From the NCBI RefSeq assembly GCF_019933235.1, contig NZ_CP082945.1, positions 744,001-808,000 of the forward strand: 64,000 nt of DNA. The letters run 5' to 3'. Numbering within the stretch: the first letter of the stretch is position 1; each line of letters begins with the position of its first letter. This document shows, in pieces, positions 43,900 through 52,856 of this stretch. A program made the position numbers and the translations under genes. Below the pieces are notes generated by a model that ran no database searches, had not been told where the DNA came from, and worked only from the letters and a program-made list of their open reading frames with translations. Origin of the DNA: Streptomyces angustmyceticus. Lineage in GTDB: Bacteria; Actinomycetota; Actinomycetes; Streptomycetales; Streptomycetaceae.

Positions 43900-44483
43900 C
43901 GATCCGGCAGAACGCTGCCCCTTCGCCGGACGACGGAGGCAGCCGGCGCTGTCCCTTCGCGCCGCCGGGCTGCCTCCCAGGGCACCAACCAGGTTCCTCC
44001 TGGAGCCCCCTGCCTGGTCATCACAAAGGTCACCCGCGCCCTCGGGCGTTCCAGGCGGGCGTTCCAGGCGCAAGACGTTCTCACAGGTCACAGCGCGTTT
44101 CGGCGTTCCCGCGTTCTCGTTTTGCCCGGATTCGTTGCCGTGCACACGGCCCGCCCCGCAGGCTGGTGCACACGGCATTGCCGAACGGGAGCCGCACGGC
44201 GTACCCACTTCGGCAGAGGCGAAGTGCTCGCCGACGCTGCCCGAACCGACCGCAGCGCCTGCCCACTCGCCAACCGCCCGACCGGCAGCAATGCCCGGTC
44301 TGAACCATTCGCATCATCCCGATGCCTACGGGTACCGGGAGGCGCCCACCGCCCGGACCGGGCGCGGCCCGCCGGGCGCGGCGGCCCGGTGGGCGGTTCC
44401 CGCGCCCTCGGCCGTAGTGGCACGCCGGAGGGACCGGCGGGGCACGGCCGGAGTCGGGCGCTCCAGAGAACGAGGGAACACAG
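43900..44483. other. Intergenic region with copy C of the conserved element
   Basis: About 580 bases between the esterase remnant and the LuxR-type gene. GTTCCAGGCG occurs twice near 44048-44070. The conserved element copy C lies at 44086-44115. No gene is supported; frames on both strands are low complexity. Confidence 0.4.
44086..44115 (+). promoter_or_regulatory. Three-copy conserved element, copy C (partial)
   Basis: GGTCACAGCG at 44086 and CGTTCCCGCGTTC at 44104 keep the 18-base spacing of copies A and B, and a GCGTTCCAGG block precedes it as in copy A. The distal GCTGGGACGGA block is absent. It lies ~370 bases before the LuxR-type gene. Confidence 0.45.
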
Positions 44484-45128
44484 ATGCAAGCAACCATGAG
44501 TCAGACCGAGCTGGAGATACCCGTCGTGGTCCGCGCACCGGACCCGATCTCCCTGGCGGGCGTGACCAGTCAGCTCAACCAGCACCGGGGGGTGCGGCTG
44601 GTGGAGGGCGGCGGGGATCGCCCGCCCTCGGTGGCCGTCGTCGTCACCACGACGATGGACGACTCCACGATCCCGCAGCTGCGCCGTCTCGTCCGGATCG
44701 ACGGGGCACGGGTCGTGCTGGTGGCGGACCAGATCCGGGAGGCCGAACTGCTCGCCGTCATCGAGTGCGGCGTCGGAGCGATCCTGTGGCGCCATCAAGC
44801 CACCCCCCGCCGCCTGTACCAGGCCGTGCTGGCGGCCTCCCGGGGCGAGGGGGACCTGCCCTCTGACCTGCTCGCCCGACTGCTCCAGCAGGTGGGGCAG
44901 ATGCAGCGCAGCGCCGACGACCGGCCCGGCACGCTGGCCGGACTGGCCCCGCGCGAGATCGATGTCATCCGGCTGATCGCCGAAGGACTGGACACGGCGG
45001 AGATCGCGAGCAAGCTCTCGTACTCCGAACGCACCGTCAAGAACGTGCTGCACGGCATGACCACCCGTCTCCACCTGCGCAACCGGGCCCATGCCGTCGC
45101 CTTTGCGCTGCGGGAGGGGCACATCTGA
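44484..45128 (+). CDS. LuxR-type regulator with degenerate receiver-like N-terminus
   Basis: A 214-residue protein. The C-terminus is a clear LuxR/NarL helix-turn-helix (LAPREIDVIRLIAEGLDTAE, then SERTVKNVLHGMTTRLHLRN). Residues ~10-125 have the alternating beta-alpha pattern of a receiver (AVVVTTTM, VVLVADQIREAELLAVIECG, GAILWRHQATPRRLYQAV), but the phospho-acceptor Asp is replaced by TTTM and the lysine by H, so it is probably phosphorylation-independent. ATG at 44484 after GAGGGAACACAG. No cognate kinase is adjacent. Confidence 0.85.
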   Translation: MQATMSQTELEIPVVVRAPDPISLAGVTSQLNQHRGVRLVEGGGDRPPSVAVVVTTTMDDSTIPQLRRLVRIDGARVVLVADQIREAELLAVIECGVGAILWRHQATPRRLYQAVLAASRGEGDLPSDLLARLLQQVGQMQRSADDRPGTLAGLAPREIDVIRLIAEGLDTAEIASKLSYSERTVKNVLHGMTTRLHLRNRAHAVAFALREGHI

Positions 45129-45184
45129 CCGGCGCCCGGGAGCCGTGGAGCGAGGCGGGGGCGGGGACGGGGCGTCCGCTTCCG

Positions 45185-45430
45185 CTATCGCGACCGGGAG
45201 ACGATCAGCACGATGCCGTAGCAGGCCAGGCCCGCGCAGACGGCGAAGCAGAGCGCCGCCGCGGCCCTCGCCGGCACCGCCGCCCTGCCCCCGCGTCCGG
45301 TACCGGCCGACCGCGTCTCCCGGGACCGGGTCAGGGCGACGAGCCCGAGGGAGAAGACCCCCACGAGCAGGATCCCGACGGTCAGGCTGACGGCACAGAC
45401 CGCGGCGAGCGCCTCCCATTCGATCCGCAT
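45185..45430 (-). CDS. Small membrane protein downstream of Pit transporter
   Basis: An 81-residue protein with two hydrophobic helices (VCAVSLTVGILLVGVFSLGL and AALCFAVCAGLACYGIVLIV) flanking a short basic loop. The ATG at 45430 follows GGAGGCCGGAGCC. It lies 77 bases downstream of the phosphate transporter gene on the same strand and is probably cotranscribed with it. Similar small proteins commonly sit beside pit genes in Streptomyces; the role is unknown. Confidence 0.75.
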   Translation of the reverse strand: MRIEWEALAAVCAVSLTVGILLVGVFSLGLVALTRSRETRSAGTGRGGRAAVPARAAAALCFAVCAGLACYGIVLIVSRSR

Positions 45431-45507
45431 GGCTCCGGCCTCCTCCGCTCCCCCACCGGGGGAACTGCTGTCGTGTGCGGGCCGTCGGCAGACCGGTGGC
45501 TCCCCGG

Positions 45508-46647
45508 TCACACCGCGGTGCGGTCGGCCCGTTCGTCTTCCGCACCGGCCGGCGCGTTGACGTTGCCCGCGTGGACGGGCCTGCGCCGGGAGAGCGCGTA
45601 CATCCCGGCGACCGCGGCCAGGGCCGCTGCCGCCACCAGCACCAGGCCGATGTCGCCGCGCCCGGCCAGCCAGGCCGCGACGCCCCCGGCGGCCGCCGCC
45701 GCGGGGAGAGTGAGGATCCAGGACACCGCGATCCGCCCCGCCACTCCCCAGCGGACCTGGGCCAGCTTCCTGCCGAGGCCGGAGCCGAGGATGCCGCCCG
45801 CGCAGACCTGCGTGGTCGACAGCGGGAAGCCCATGTGGGAGGAGACCAGGACGACGGTGGCGGCGGTGGTCTCCGCGGTGAACCCCTGCGGCGGCTCGAT
45901 GTCGGTCAGCCCCCTGCCCATGGTCCTGATGATCCGCCACCCACCCGCGTAGGTCCCGAGCGAGATCGCCAGGCCCGCGCCGAGTGTCACCCACCACGGC
46001 GGGCCGGAACCCTGGCTCAGCAGGCCGGCGGAGATGAGGGTGAGGGTGATGACTCCCATGGTCTTCTGGGCGTCATTGGTGCCGTGGGCGAGGGCGACGA
46101 GTGAGGCGGAACCGATCTGCCCCATGCGAAACCCCCGGCTGACCTCGCCGCCCGGCGTCCGCCGGGTGAGCACATAGGCGAGGTAGGTCGCCAGCAGCGC
46201 GCTCACACCGGCCAGCACCGGCGCCACCAGAGCCGGGATCACGATCTTCTCCACGACCTGCCCGAGCCGGACCGCGTCACCTCCCGCGCCCACCCACACC
46301 GCGCCGATCAGGCCGCCGAACAGGGCGTGCGAGGAGCTGGAGGGCAGTCCCGCGAGCCAGGTGACCATGTTCCAGAGGATCGCGCCGATGAGCCCGGCGA
46401 AGATCATCGTGAGGGTGACCGCGTGGTCGTCGACGATGCCGCCGGAGATCGTCCTGGCGACGGTGGTGGACAGGAACGCACCCGCGAGGTTGAGCACTCC
46501 GGCGACCACGACCGCGATCCGCGGCGCCAGCGCCCCGGTGGCGATGGAGGTCGCCATCGAGTTGGCCGTGTCGTGGAACCCGTTGGTGAAGTCGAAGGCC
46601 AGCGCCGTGACGATCACCGCTACGAGCAGAACGGAGAGGCCGTCCAC
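45508..46647 (-). CDS. pit: Low-affinity inorganic phosphate transporter, Pit family
   Basis: A 379-residue protein of the PiT family with ~10 hydrophobic segments. Both family signatures are present: FDFTNGFHDTANSMAT near the N-terminus and VALAHGTNDAQKTMGVI in the second half, plus GLPSSSSHALFGGL and GFPLSTTQVCAGGI. It moves metal-phosphate with protons across the inner membrane. The start is GTG (46647, or 46650 one codon earlier) after GGAGGGAGCG. The regulator PhoU/DUF47 gene that often precedes pit is absent. Confidence 0.93.
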   Translation of the reverse strand: MDGLSVLLVAVIVTALAFDFTNGFHDTANSMATSIATGALAPRIAVVVAGVLNLAGAFLSTTVARTISGGIVDDHAVTLTMIFAGLIGAILWNMVTWLAGLPSSSSHALFGGLIGAVWVGAGGDAVRLGQVVEKIVIPALVAPVLAGVSALLATYLAYVLTRRTPGGEVSRGFRMGQIGSASLVALAHGTNDAQKTMGVITLTLISAGLLSQGSGPPWWVTLGAGLAISLGTYAGGWRIIRTMGRGLTDIEPPQGFTAETTAATVVLVSSHMGFPLSTTQVCAGGILGSGLGRKLAQVRWGVAGRIAVSWILTLPAAAAAGGVAAWLAGRGDIGLVLVAAAALAAVAGMYALSRRRPVHAGNVNAPAGAEDERADRTAV

Positions 46648-46785
46648 CACACCGCTCCCTCCGCAACCGCGCTCCGGGGCCGTCGTGGCACCTGCCAAGA
46701 ACGTATGCCACTCGCCGTGGCGGGGACGCCAGGCGCCACGGCGGACCGGGGGGCGTGTCGCGGTCGCCGTGAATCGGGCTACCGG

Positions 46786-46925
46786 CTCAGGCGATCGACG
46801 TCCACGACCCGGTAGCCCTGTGCCACCAGCAGCGGTGCGACGGCGGCGTAGCTGTGAATTCGTAGGGCCGGCCGTGCAGAAGCAGGACCGCCGGGCCATG
46901 GGCCGGGCCCGCTTCGGCGTGTCCC
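46786..46925 (-). pseudogene. Alpha/beta hydrolase N-terminal remnant, frameshifted
   Basis: The minus strand reads GPAVLLLHGRPYEF in one frame and HSYAAVAPLLVAQGYRVVDV in another, with the frame change near 46860; a stop follows soon after. This is the oxyanion-loop region of an epoxide-hydrolase/dehalogenase-like protein (usual form HGxPYxxHSY). Nothing of the nucleophile elbow or His remains, so only about 45 codons survive, just downstream of the SDR gene. Confidence 0.65.
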
Positions 46926-46937
46926 ACGCCGGGGCAT

Positions 46938-47690
46938 TCAGTGGGAGAGGAGCTGCTGTCCGCCGTCGATGTCGTACGTGCCGCCGGTGAGCGCTTCGTT
47001 GCACATGAGGTGGACGGCCAGCGCGGCGACATCCGCCGGGAGGACGACCCGCCGGATGGGCAGCGTGGCACGCAACTCCTCGCGCCGGGCTTCGAGTTGA
47101 TCGCCCAGGAGGGCGGCCGACAGCGGGGTGTCGACGAACCCGGCCGCGATCAGGTTCACCCGGACCGGCGCCAGTTCGAGCGCCAGGTCGGCGGTGAGGG
47201 CGGGGAGCGCGGCCGTGAGCGCGGACACCACGCTCATGCCGGCGCCGGGCCGGCGGCCGCCCGTGCCGCCCATGAACACCAGCGTGCCGCCGGCCCGTAC
47301 CTTGTCACGGCTGTGGAGGGCCACACCGAGCGTGAGGGCGAGCCGTTGTCCGAACTCGCTGCGCGCGGCGTCGAGGTCCATGCCGGACAAGGGCCGGTAG
47401 GAAGGGCTGCCGGCCGTCACCATCACATGGTCGACCGGTCCGGGCAGTTCGTCGAAGAACCGCCGGAGCCGGTCGGAGTCGGTGGCGTCGAACGCGGCCG
47501 TGGCGAGCGGCCGGAGTTCCTGCGCGGCCTGGTGCAGCCGCTCGGGGTTGCGGCCGACCAGCACCAGCCTGCCGCCCCCTGCCCGTACCTGACGGGCGGT
47601 TTCGCGTCCGATACCCGCGCCGGCGCCGATCACCACGACGGTCTGACCGGCGAGAGCGGCGCCGCCGGGAGCGTTGGGCGCGGCCGTCAC
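46938..47690 (-). CDS. Divergent short-chain dehydrogenase/reductase without catalytic Tyr/Lys
   Basis: A 250-residue SDR fold protein: cofactor motif VVVIGAGAGIGRETA, NADP-type VLVGRNPERL, HVMVTAGSPSY in place of NNAG, and C-terminal PVRVNLIAAGFVDTPLS. Where the YxxxK pair should be, the sequence is VVSALTAALPAL, so Tyr is Val and Lys is Thr. This divergence is, to my knowledge, shared by a conserved actinobacterial subgroup, so it is probably a real family property. A classical reductase mechanism is unlikely. The gene is divergent from the disulfide oxidoreductase-type gene. Confidence 0.88.
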   Translation of the reverse strand: MTAAPNAPGGAALAGQTVVVIGAGAGIGRETARQVRAGGGRLVLVGRNPERLHQAAQELRPLATAAFDATDSDRLRRFFDELPGPVDHVMVTAGSPSYRPLSGMDLDAARSEFGQRLALTLGVALHSRDKVRAGGTLVFMGGTGGRRPGAGMSVVSALTAALPALTADLALELAPVRVNLIAAGFVDTPLSAALLGDQLEARREELRATLPIRRVVLPADVAALAVHLMCNEALTGGTYDIDGGQQLLSH

Positions 47691-47927
47691 GACGACCCGC
47701 CGCCGCTCGGGGGCATGTGCCGTTCGGGAGCCGGTGCGCTGCCCGTCATCCGTGCCTCCGGACCTCGGGATATCGGCTTCTGGGCTCCATTGTCACGCCA
47801 CCGGCCGCGGATCACCTGTCGGCCGGCGCGGCGCAGGCCAGGCCGCCGCCCCGCGGGCCGCACGGGTGCGACGCCGCGCGAAAAGAGCGACCGTGGAAGC
47901 AGCACGCGAGCGCGAACGGAGGGCGCG

Positions 47928-49304
47928 ATGAGCGGCGGCAAAGGCAGCGGCACGACCTATGACTACGACGTGATCGTCCTCGGCGGCGGCGCGCCGGGCG
48001 AGCACACCGCCGGCGCGCTCGCCGAGGGCGGCCTGCGCGTCGCGGTCGTGGAGCGCGACCTGGCCGGCGGCGAGTGCACCTACTGGGCGTGCATCCCCTC
48101 GAAGACGCTGTTGCGGCCGGGCGAGGCGGTGCAGGGCGCGCGTACGGCGGCGGGCACCGCCGAGGTCTACGTCCAGGCGGCCCTGGCCTGGCGCGACTAC
48201 ATGGTCTCGGACTACTCCGACGCCGGGGCCGAGCGGTGGCTGACGGAGAAGGGGATCACGCTGCTGCGGGGTCACGGCCGTCTGGCGTCCACCGGGGTGG
48301 TGGAGGTCGACGGGGTCCGGTACACCGCCGAGCACCTCGTGCTGGCGAACGGCGCCGACCCCGTCGTCCCCCCGGTTCCCGGCCTGCGGAACCTCGAAGG
48401 CGTCTGGAGCACACGCGAGGCGACCGGCATGAAGGCGGTGCCCGAGCGGCTGATCGTGCTCGGCGGTGGGCCGGCGGGGCTCGAACTGGCGCAGGTGGTA
48501 CGGCGCTTCGGCGGCGAGGTGGTCCTCGTGGAGGCCGCGGCGCACCTGCTCGCGCGCGAGCCCGCACCGCTGGGCGAGGCGCTGGCGACCGCGCTGCGCC
48601 GCGACGGCATCGAGTTCGTCCTCGGCACGCCGGCGACCGGGGCGCGCCGCGACGGCGAGGACTTCGTCCTGGAGCTGGCGGACGGACGGGTGCTGCGCGG
48701 CGACCGGCTGCTCGTGGCGACCGGCCGCCGCCCGCGCGTCGAGGGGATCGGGCTGGAGACCGTCGGCGTCACCGCGGACGGCCGGGGCGTGCCGGTCGAC
48801 GCGCGGATGCGGGCGGGCGAGCGGCTGTGGGCGGTCGGCGACATCACCGGCATCTGGCCGCTGACGCACGTCGGCGAGTACCAGGGCGAGGTCGTCGCGT
48901 CGAACCTCCTCGGCGAGCCCCGTGAGGCCCATTACGAGGCGGTCCCGCGCGTCACCTACACCGATCCGCAGGCGGCGGCCGTCGGCGCCACCGAGGCGCG
49001 GTTCGGCGCGACCGCGCTGCTCACGGAGATCGCCAAGACGGCCACCTACACGCACACCTACGCCGAGTCCAACGGCTTCCTGACGCTGCTCAGCGACGGT
49101 GAGGTGCTGACCGGCGCCTATGCGCTGGGCCCCGAGGCCGGGGAGTGGATGCAGCAGGCCACGCTGGCGATCCGGGCCCGGGTCCCGCTCGCCGTGCTGC
49201 GCGACACGATCCAGCCGTTCCCCAGCTTCTCGGAGATCCACGCCGCCGCGCTGAAGGCGCTCAGCCGCGAGGTGAAGGGGGCGGGGCAGCCGCTCAGGGC
49301 GTGA
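47928..49304 (+). CDS. Pyridine-nucleotide-disulfide oxidoreductase (dihydrolipoamide dehydrogenase/mercuric reductase-like)
   Basis: A 458-residue flavoprotein. FAD-binding [15 protein letters not shown], redox-active dithiol in [19 protein letters not shown](P)-binding [13 protein letters not shown], second FAD site LWAVGDIT and a C-terminal dimerisation domain ([16 protein letters not shown]). The usual C-terminal HxxxxE pair of lipoamide dehydrogenases is not seen; the equivalent reads PFPSFSEIH. So it is likely a class I reductase of unknown disulfide or quinone substrate. The ATG at 47928 follows GGAGGGCGCG. Confidence 0.9.
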   Translation: MSGGKGSGTTYDYDVIVLGGGAPGEHTAGALAEGGLRVAVVERDLAGGECTYWACIPSKTLLRPGEAVQGARTAAGTAEVYVQAALAWRDYMVSDYSDAGAERWLTEKGITLLRGHGRLASTGVVEVDGVRYTAEHLVLANGADPVVPPVPGLRNLEGVWSTREATGMKAVPERLIVLGGGPAGLELAQVVRRFGGEVVLVEAAAHLLAREPAPLGEALATALRRDGIEFVLGTPATGARRDGEDFVLELADGRVLRGDRLLVATGRRPRVEGIGLETVGVTADGRGVPVDARMRAGERLWAVGDITGIWPLTHVGEYQGEVVASNLLGEPREAHYEAVPRVTYTDPQAAAVGATEARFGATALLTEIAKTATYTHTYAESNGFLTLLSDGEVLTGAYALGPEAGEWMQQATLAIRARVPLAVLRDTIQPFPSFSEIHAAALKALSREVKGAGQPLRA

Positions 49305-49456
49305 ACCCGACGCCCACGACCGGAACGGCGACCGCGACGGCACCGGGCGCGGCCCGCGCGCTCGGCGTCCGAACGGCCGACCCGGTCCGGCGGCCAGCGC
49401 CCCACACCCCTGCCGGCGCCTCAGCTCCGCACCCCACAACCCCGCCTCCGGAAGCC

Positions 49457-50584
49457 CTAGTTGAGCGTCTTGAGCGCCGTCGCGTCGTACGGCTTCAGCT
49501 CCGTGAAACGGTCGCCCAGCACCTTCGCCGCCCACTGCGGGTCCTGGAGCAGGGCGCGGCCGACGGCGACCATGTCGAACTCGTCGCGCTCCAGCCGGTC
49601 GAGGAGGTTGTCGATGCCCCGGACCGGGGCGCCCTCGCCCGCGAACGAGCGCAGGAAGTCGCCGTCGAGACCGACCGAGCCGACGGTGATGGTGGGCTTG
49701 CCGGTGAGCTTCTTGCTCCAGCCCGCCAGGTTGAGGTCCGAGCCCTCGAACTCCGGGAGCCAGTAGCGGCGGGTGGAGGCGTGGAAGGCGTCGACACCGG
49801 CCGCGGTCAGCGGGGCCAGGATCGCGTCCAGCTCCTCCGGGGTCTCGGCGAGCCTCGCGTCGTAGGCCTCCTGCTTCCACTGCGAGTAGCGGAAGATCAC
49901 CGGGAAGTCGGGCGAGACGGTCTCGCGGACCGCGGCCACGATCTCGGCGGCGAACTTCGTACGGGCCACGGGGTCGCCGCCGTAGGCGTCGGTACGGCGG
50001 TTCGTGCCCGCCCACAGGAACTGGTCGAGGAGGTAGCCGTGGGCGCCGTGCAGTTCGACGCCGTCGAAGCCGACGCGCTCGGCGGCCGCGGCGGCCTCGG
50101 CGAAGGCGCCGATGACGTCGTCCAGGTCGCGCCGGGTCATCGCCCGGCCGGCGCCCTCGGTGCCGTCGACGCGGATGCCGGAGGGGCCGACGGCGGGGGC
50201 GTCGGCGAAGGGCGGCTCGCCCTGCTTGCGCACCATGCCGATGTGCCACAGCTGCGGCACGATCGTGCCGCCCGCCTCGTGCACGGCGTCGGCGACCTTC
50301 GCCCAGCCCGCGAGCTGCTCCTCGCCGTGGAACCGCGGCACCCGGTCGCTCTGTCCGGCCGAGTCGTGGCCGACGTAGGTCCCCTCGGTGACGATCAGGC
50401 CGACTCCGGCGGCGGCACGGCGGGCGTAATACGACCGCACGTCCTCACCCGGGACGCCGCCCGGCGAGAACATGCGGGTCATCGGCGCCATCGCGATGCG
50501 GTTCGGGACGGTCAGGCCGTTGAGCGCGATGGGCCGGGAGAGGATCTCGGCCGCACGGGAGGCGGCGGACTCGGTGACGGTCAC
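49457..50584 (-). CDS. Old Yellow Enzyme-family NADH:flavin oxidoreductase, second copy
   Basis: A 375-residue TIM-barrel flavoenzyme. N-terminal NRIAMAPMTRMFSPGG, active-site HGAHGYLLDQFLWAGTNRRT, and C-terminal FDMVAVGRALLQDPQW. It belongs to a different subgroup from the 6730-7800 protein (long C-terminal end, HGAHGYL rather than HGANGYL). The GTG at 50584 follows CGAGGAGCACCCCC. It stands alone, divergent from the NAD kinase gene. Confidence 0.9.
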   Translation of the reverse strand: MTVTESAASRAAEILSRPIALNGLTVPNRIAMAPMTRMFSPGGVPGEDVRSYYARRAAAGVGLIVTEGTYVGHDSAGQSDRVPRFHGEEQLAGWAKVADAVHEAGGTIVPQLWHIGMVRKQGEPPFADAPAVGPSGIRVDGTEGAGRAMTRRDLDDVIGAFAEAAAAAERVGFDGVELHGAHGYLLDQFLWAGTNRRTDAYGGDPVARTKFAAEIVAAVRETVSPDFPVIFRYSQWKQEAYDARLAETPEELDAILAPLTAAGVDAFHASTRRYWLPEFEGSDLNLAGWSKKLTGKPTITVGSVGLDGDFLRSFAGEGAPVRGIDNLLDRLERDEFDMVAVGRALLQDPQWAAKVLGDRFTELKPYDATALKTLN

Positions 50585-50980
50585 GGGGGTGCTCCTCGAA
50601 AGTACCAGGCGGTATGTGTACGTGCATCGAATGCGTGCAGGCGTCAACGGTCCACGGCGGCGACGGCATTCCGCCCCGCCGCCCCGCCGCCCTGTGATCC
50701 CGGACACCCGACCGCCTCGGCCGTCCCGGCCGCCCGCCACCCCGAGGAAGATCACGGCACCCACTAAGATGCCCCTGAAAGCAGACAAACCCCCTCAAAA
50801 ATCATCACGTCGGTACCGGCCGGGACCGCCGTCTCCGCAGCAACACGGGCACACCACGGCCCATCCGGAAGACACACAAGAGGGCCCCTGACTTCTGCGG
50901 GCACCACCGCGCCAGGAAGCACGAAGCCACCGCAGGGAGCCGGCGAGGACCGGCCGGACACCGGAGAGAGAAGGCGCCGC
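50585..50980. other. Divergent promoter region, no gene supported
   Basis: About 400 bases between the OYE and NAD kinase genes. A short A-rich stretch near 50777-50806 is the most A/T-rich part and could be promoter DNA. No clear symmetric operator was found. Confidence 0.4.
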
Positions 50981-52045
50981 GTGAGCGTGCAACGGGTGGG
51001 CATCGTCGTCCACGGGGGCCGTCCCGCCGCCGTGGCCGCCGCCGGGGTCGTCCAGCGGTGGTGCGAGCGCCAGGAGGTCGGCTGCGTCGCCATCGACGTG
51101 TGGAACCAGGACGAACAGCGGCGGGACGCGCGCGAGGAGGTCGACGCCGCCGGCGGCCCCGACCTGATCGTCACGCTCGGCGGCGACGGCACCTTCCTCC
51201 GCGGAGCACGCCTGGCCGCACAGAACGACGCCCTGGTCCTCGGCGTCGACCTGGGCACGCTCGGCTTCCTGACCGAGGTCCCGGCCGACGACGTCGCCCG
51301 CGCGCTGGACGCCGTCCACCGCGGCCGGGTGACGGTCGAGACCCGTCTGATGCTGACGATGCGGGCGTCCCGGCCGCTGGCGCTCCCCGAAGGGATGGAC
51401 GCCCTCCTCCACTACGGCCGGGGCCCGGCGCTCCCGCCCCCACTGGTGCGCCCCGAGTGCGCCGTCGCCCTGGACTGGGGGGTGGCCCTCAACCTGACGG
51501 CCCTCAACGACATCGTGCTGGAGAAGCTGGCCCGTGACCGGCAGGTCTCCCTCGGCGTGTACCTCGCGGGCCGGCTGCTCGCCTCGTACTCCGCCGACGC
51601 CGTCCTGGTCGCCACGCCCACCGGCTCCACCGCCTACAGCTTCGCCGCGGGCGGCCCCGTCATCTCCCCCGCGGCCGACGCCATCGTCTTCACCCCCGTC
51701 GCCCCGCACATGACCTTCAACCGCTCGGTGGTCGCCGCCCCCGACGAGGCGGTCGCCGTCCGCGTCCTGGGGCACTCCGGCCGGGCGGCGGTCAGCGTCG
51801 ACGGCCAGTTGCGCGGCGTGCTGGAGCCGGGCGACTGGATCGGCGTCTACGCGGCGCCACGACGTCTGCGGGTCGTACGGCTCGGACCGACCGACTTCTA
51901 CGGCAGGCTGCGCGAGCGCATGCGCCTGACCGACGCCCCCGCGGCGGACGACCCCGGCGTCACCCCCTTGTGGCCGCACACCACCCCGGCCCCCGACGAC
52001 CTCGCGCACCTGCGCCTGCCGCCCCTGCCCGTGGACGCCGACTGA
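50981..52045 (+). CDS. nadK: ATP-dependent NAD kinase
   Basis: A 354-residue cytoplasmic enzyme that makes NADP from NAD. The ATP/NAD-kinase motif is TLGGDGTFLRGARLA (GGDG) and the second NAD-binding motif TPTGSTAYSFAAGGPVISP is complete. The N-terminal IVVHGGRPAAVAAA fits the family. It is ~50 residues longer than typical bacterial NadK, with an insert near residues 125-160 (PLALPEGMDALLHYGRGPAL) and an extended C-terminus. The GTG start follows AAGGCGCCGC. Streptomyces genomes usually hold more than one copy; this is probably an accessory paralogue. Confidence 0.9.
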   Translation: MSVQRVGIVVHGGRPAAVAAAGVVQRWCERQEVGCVAIDVWNQDEQRRDAREEVDAAGGPDLIVTLGGDGTFLRGARLAAQNDALVLGVDLGTLGFLTEVPADDVARALDAVHRGRVTVETRLMLTMRASRPLALPEGMDALLHYGRGPALPPPLVRPECAVALDWGVALNLTALNDIVLEKLARDRQVSLGVYLAGRLLASYSADAVLVATPTGSTAYSFAAGGPVISPAADAIVFTPVAPHMTFNRSVVAAPDEAVAVRVLGHSGRAAVSVDGQLRGVLEPGDWIGVYAAPRRLRVVRLGPTDFYGRLRERMRLTDAPAADDPGVTPLWPHTTPAPDDLAHLRLPPLPVDAD

Positions 52046-52137
52046 CGTCCGAGGCCGCTCGGCGGGCGATGAGTTCCCGCCGCCCCGGGAGTCCTTCCCC
52101 GTGCAGACACGTTCCGCAGCACCCGAAAGGCGACACC

Positions 52138-52767
52138 ATGAGCAAGCTGATCGTCACCGCGTTCCTCACCCTGGACGGCGTCATGCAGGCCCCCGGCGGC
52201 CCGGACGAAGACGTCGACCGGGGCTTCGAGCACGGCGGCTGGCAGGTCCCCTACGTCGACGACGACCTCATGAGCCTCATGACGGAGGTTCTGGAGCACA
52301 CCACCGACCATCTCCTGCTCGGCCGCAGGACCTACGACATCTTCGCCGCGTACTGGCCCCGCGTCACCGACGAGAACAACCCGATCGCGGTGAAGCTGAA
52401 CGCCATGCCCAAGTACGTCGCCTCACGCACCCTCAGCGGCCTGGAGTGGCACAACTCCCATCTGCTGAAGGGCGAGGCGGCCGAGGCCGTCGCACGGCTC
52501 AAGGAAGAGCTCGACGGCGTGATCATGACCCAGGGCAGCGGCGACCTCATCCACACCCTGCAACGGCACGACCTCGTCGACGAGTACCGGCTGCTCGTCC
52601 ACCCGGTGGTCCTCGGCAGCGGCAAACGGCTCTTCGCCGACGGCGCCGCCCCCGCCGCCTGGGCCCTCACCCATTCCCGCAGCACCGCCGCGGGCGTGCA
52701 GTACTGCGTCTACGAGCGCACGGGGAAGCCCGCATACGGCTCCTTCGCCCTGGACGAGGAGGAGTGA
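52138..52767 (+). CDS. RibD C-terminal/dihydrofolate reductase-like protein
   Basis: A 209-residue protein of the RibD_C/DHFR-like family widespread in actinobacteria (KLIVTAFLTLDGVMQAPGGP, LLLGRRTYDIFAAYWP, IMTQGSGDLIHTLQRHDLVD, HPVVLGSGKRLFADG). It binds NADPH and probably reduces a pterin-like or other small substrate; it is not a housekeeping DHFR. ATG at 52138 after CGAAAGGCGACACC. It follows the NAD kinase gene by 92 bases on the same strand, so cotranscription is possible. Confidence 0.9.
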   Translation: MSKLIVTAFLTLDGVMQAPGGPDEDVDRGFEHGGWQVPYVDDDLMSLMTEVLEHTTDHLLLGRRTYDIFAAYWPRVTDENNPIAVKLNAMPKYVASRTLSGLEWHNSHLLKGEAAEAVARLKEELDGVIMTQGSGDLIHTLQRHDLVDEYRLLVHPVVLGSGKRLFADGAAPAAWALTHSRSTAAGVQYCVYERTGKPAYGSFALDEEE

Positions 52768-52802
52768 ACCGCCCAGGTGGTGGCGCCCGGCGGTGACCTC
52801 CA

Positions 52803-52833
52803 GGGGGCGGAGCCGCACGCGGCTCGCGCCCCC
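52803..52833. terminator. Hairpin between convergent DHFR-like and rph genes
   Basis: Left arm 52803-52816 and right arm 52819-52833 pair over 14 positions with one bulged base. It lies 36 bases after the DHFR-like stop and 24 bases beyond the rph stop. Confidence 0.6.
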
Positions 52834-52856
52834 GACGGGCTTCCCGGTGCGGCCGG

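Noticed and set aside
6730..50584. Possible duplication of the Old Yellow Enzyme genes
   Set aside because: The two proteins share only family motifs and differ in length and subgroup, so they are independent members, not a recent duplication.
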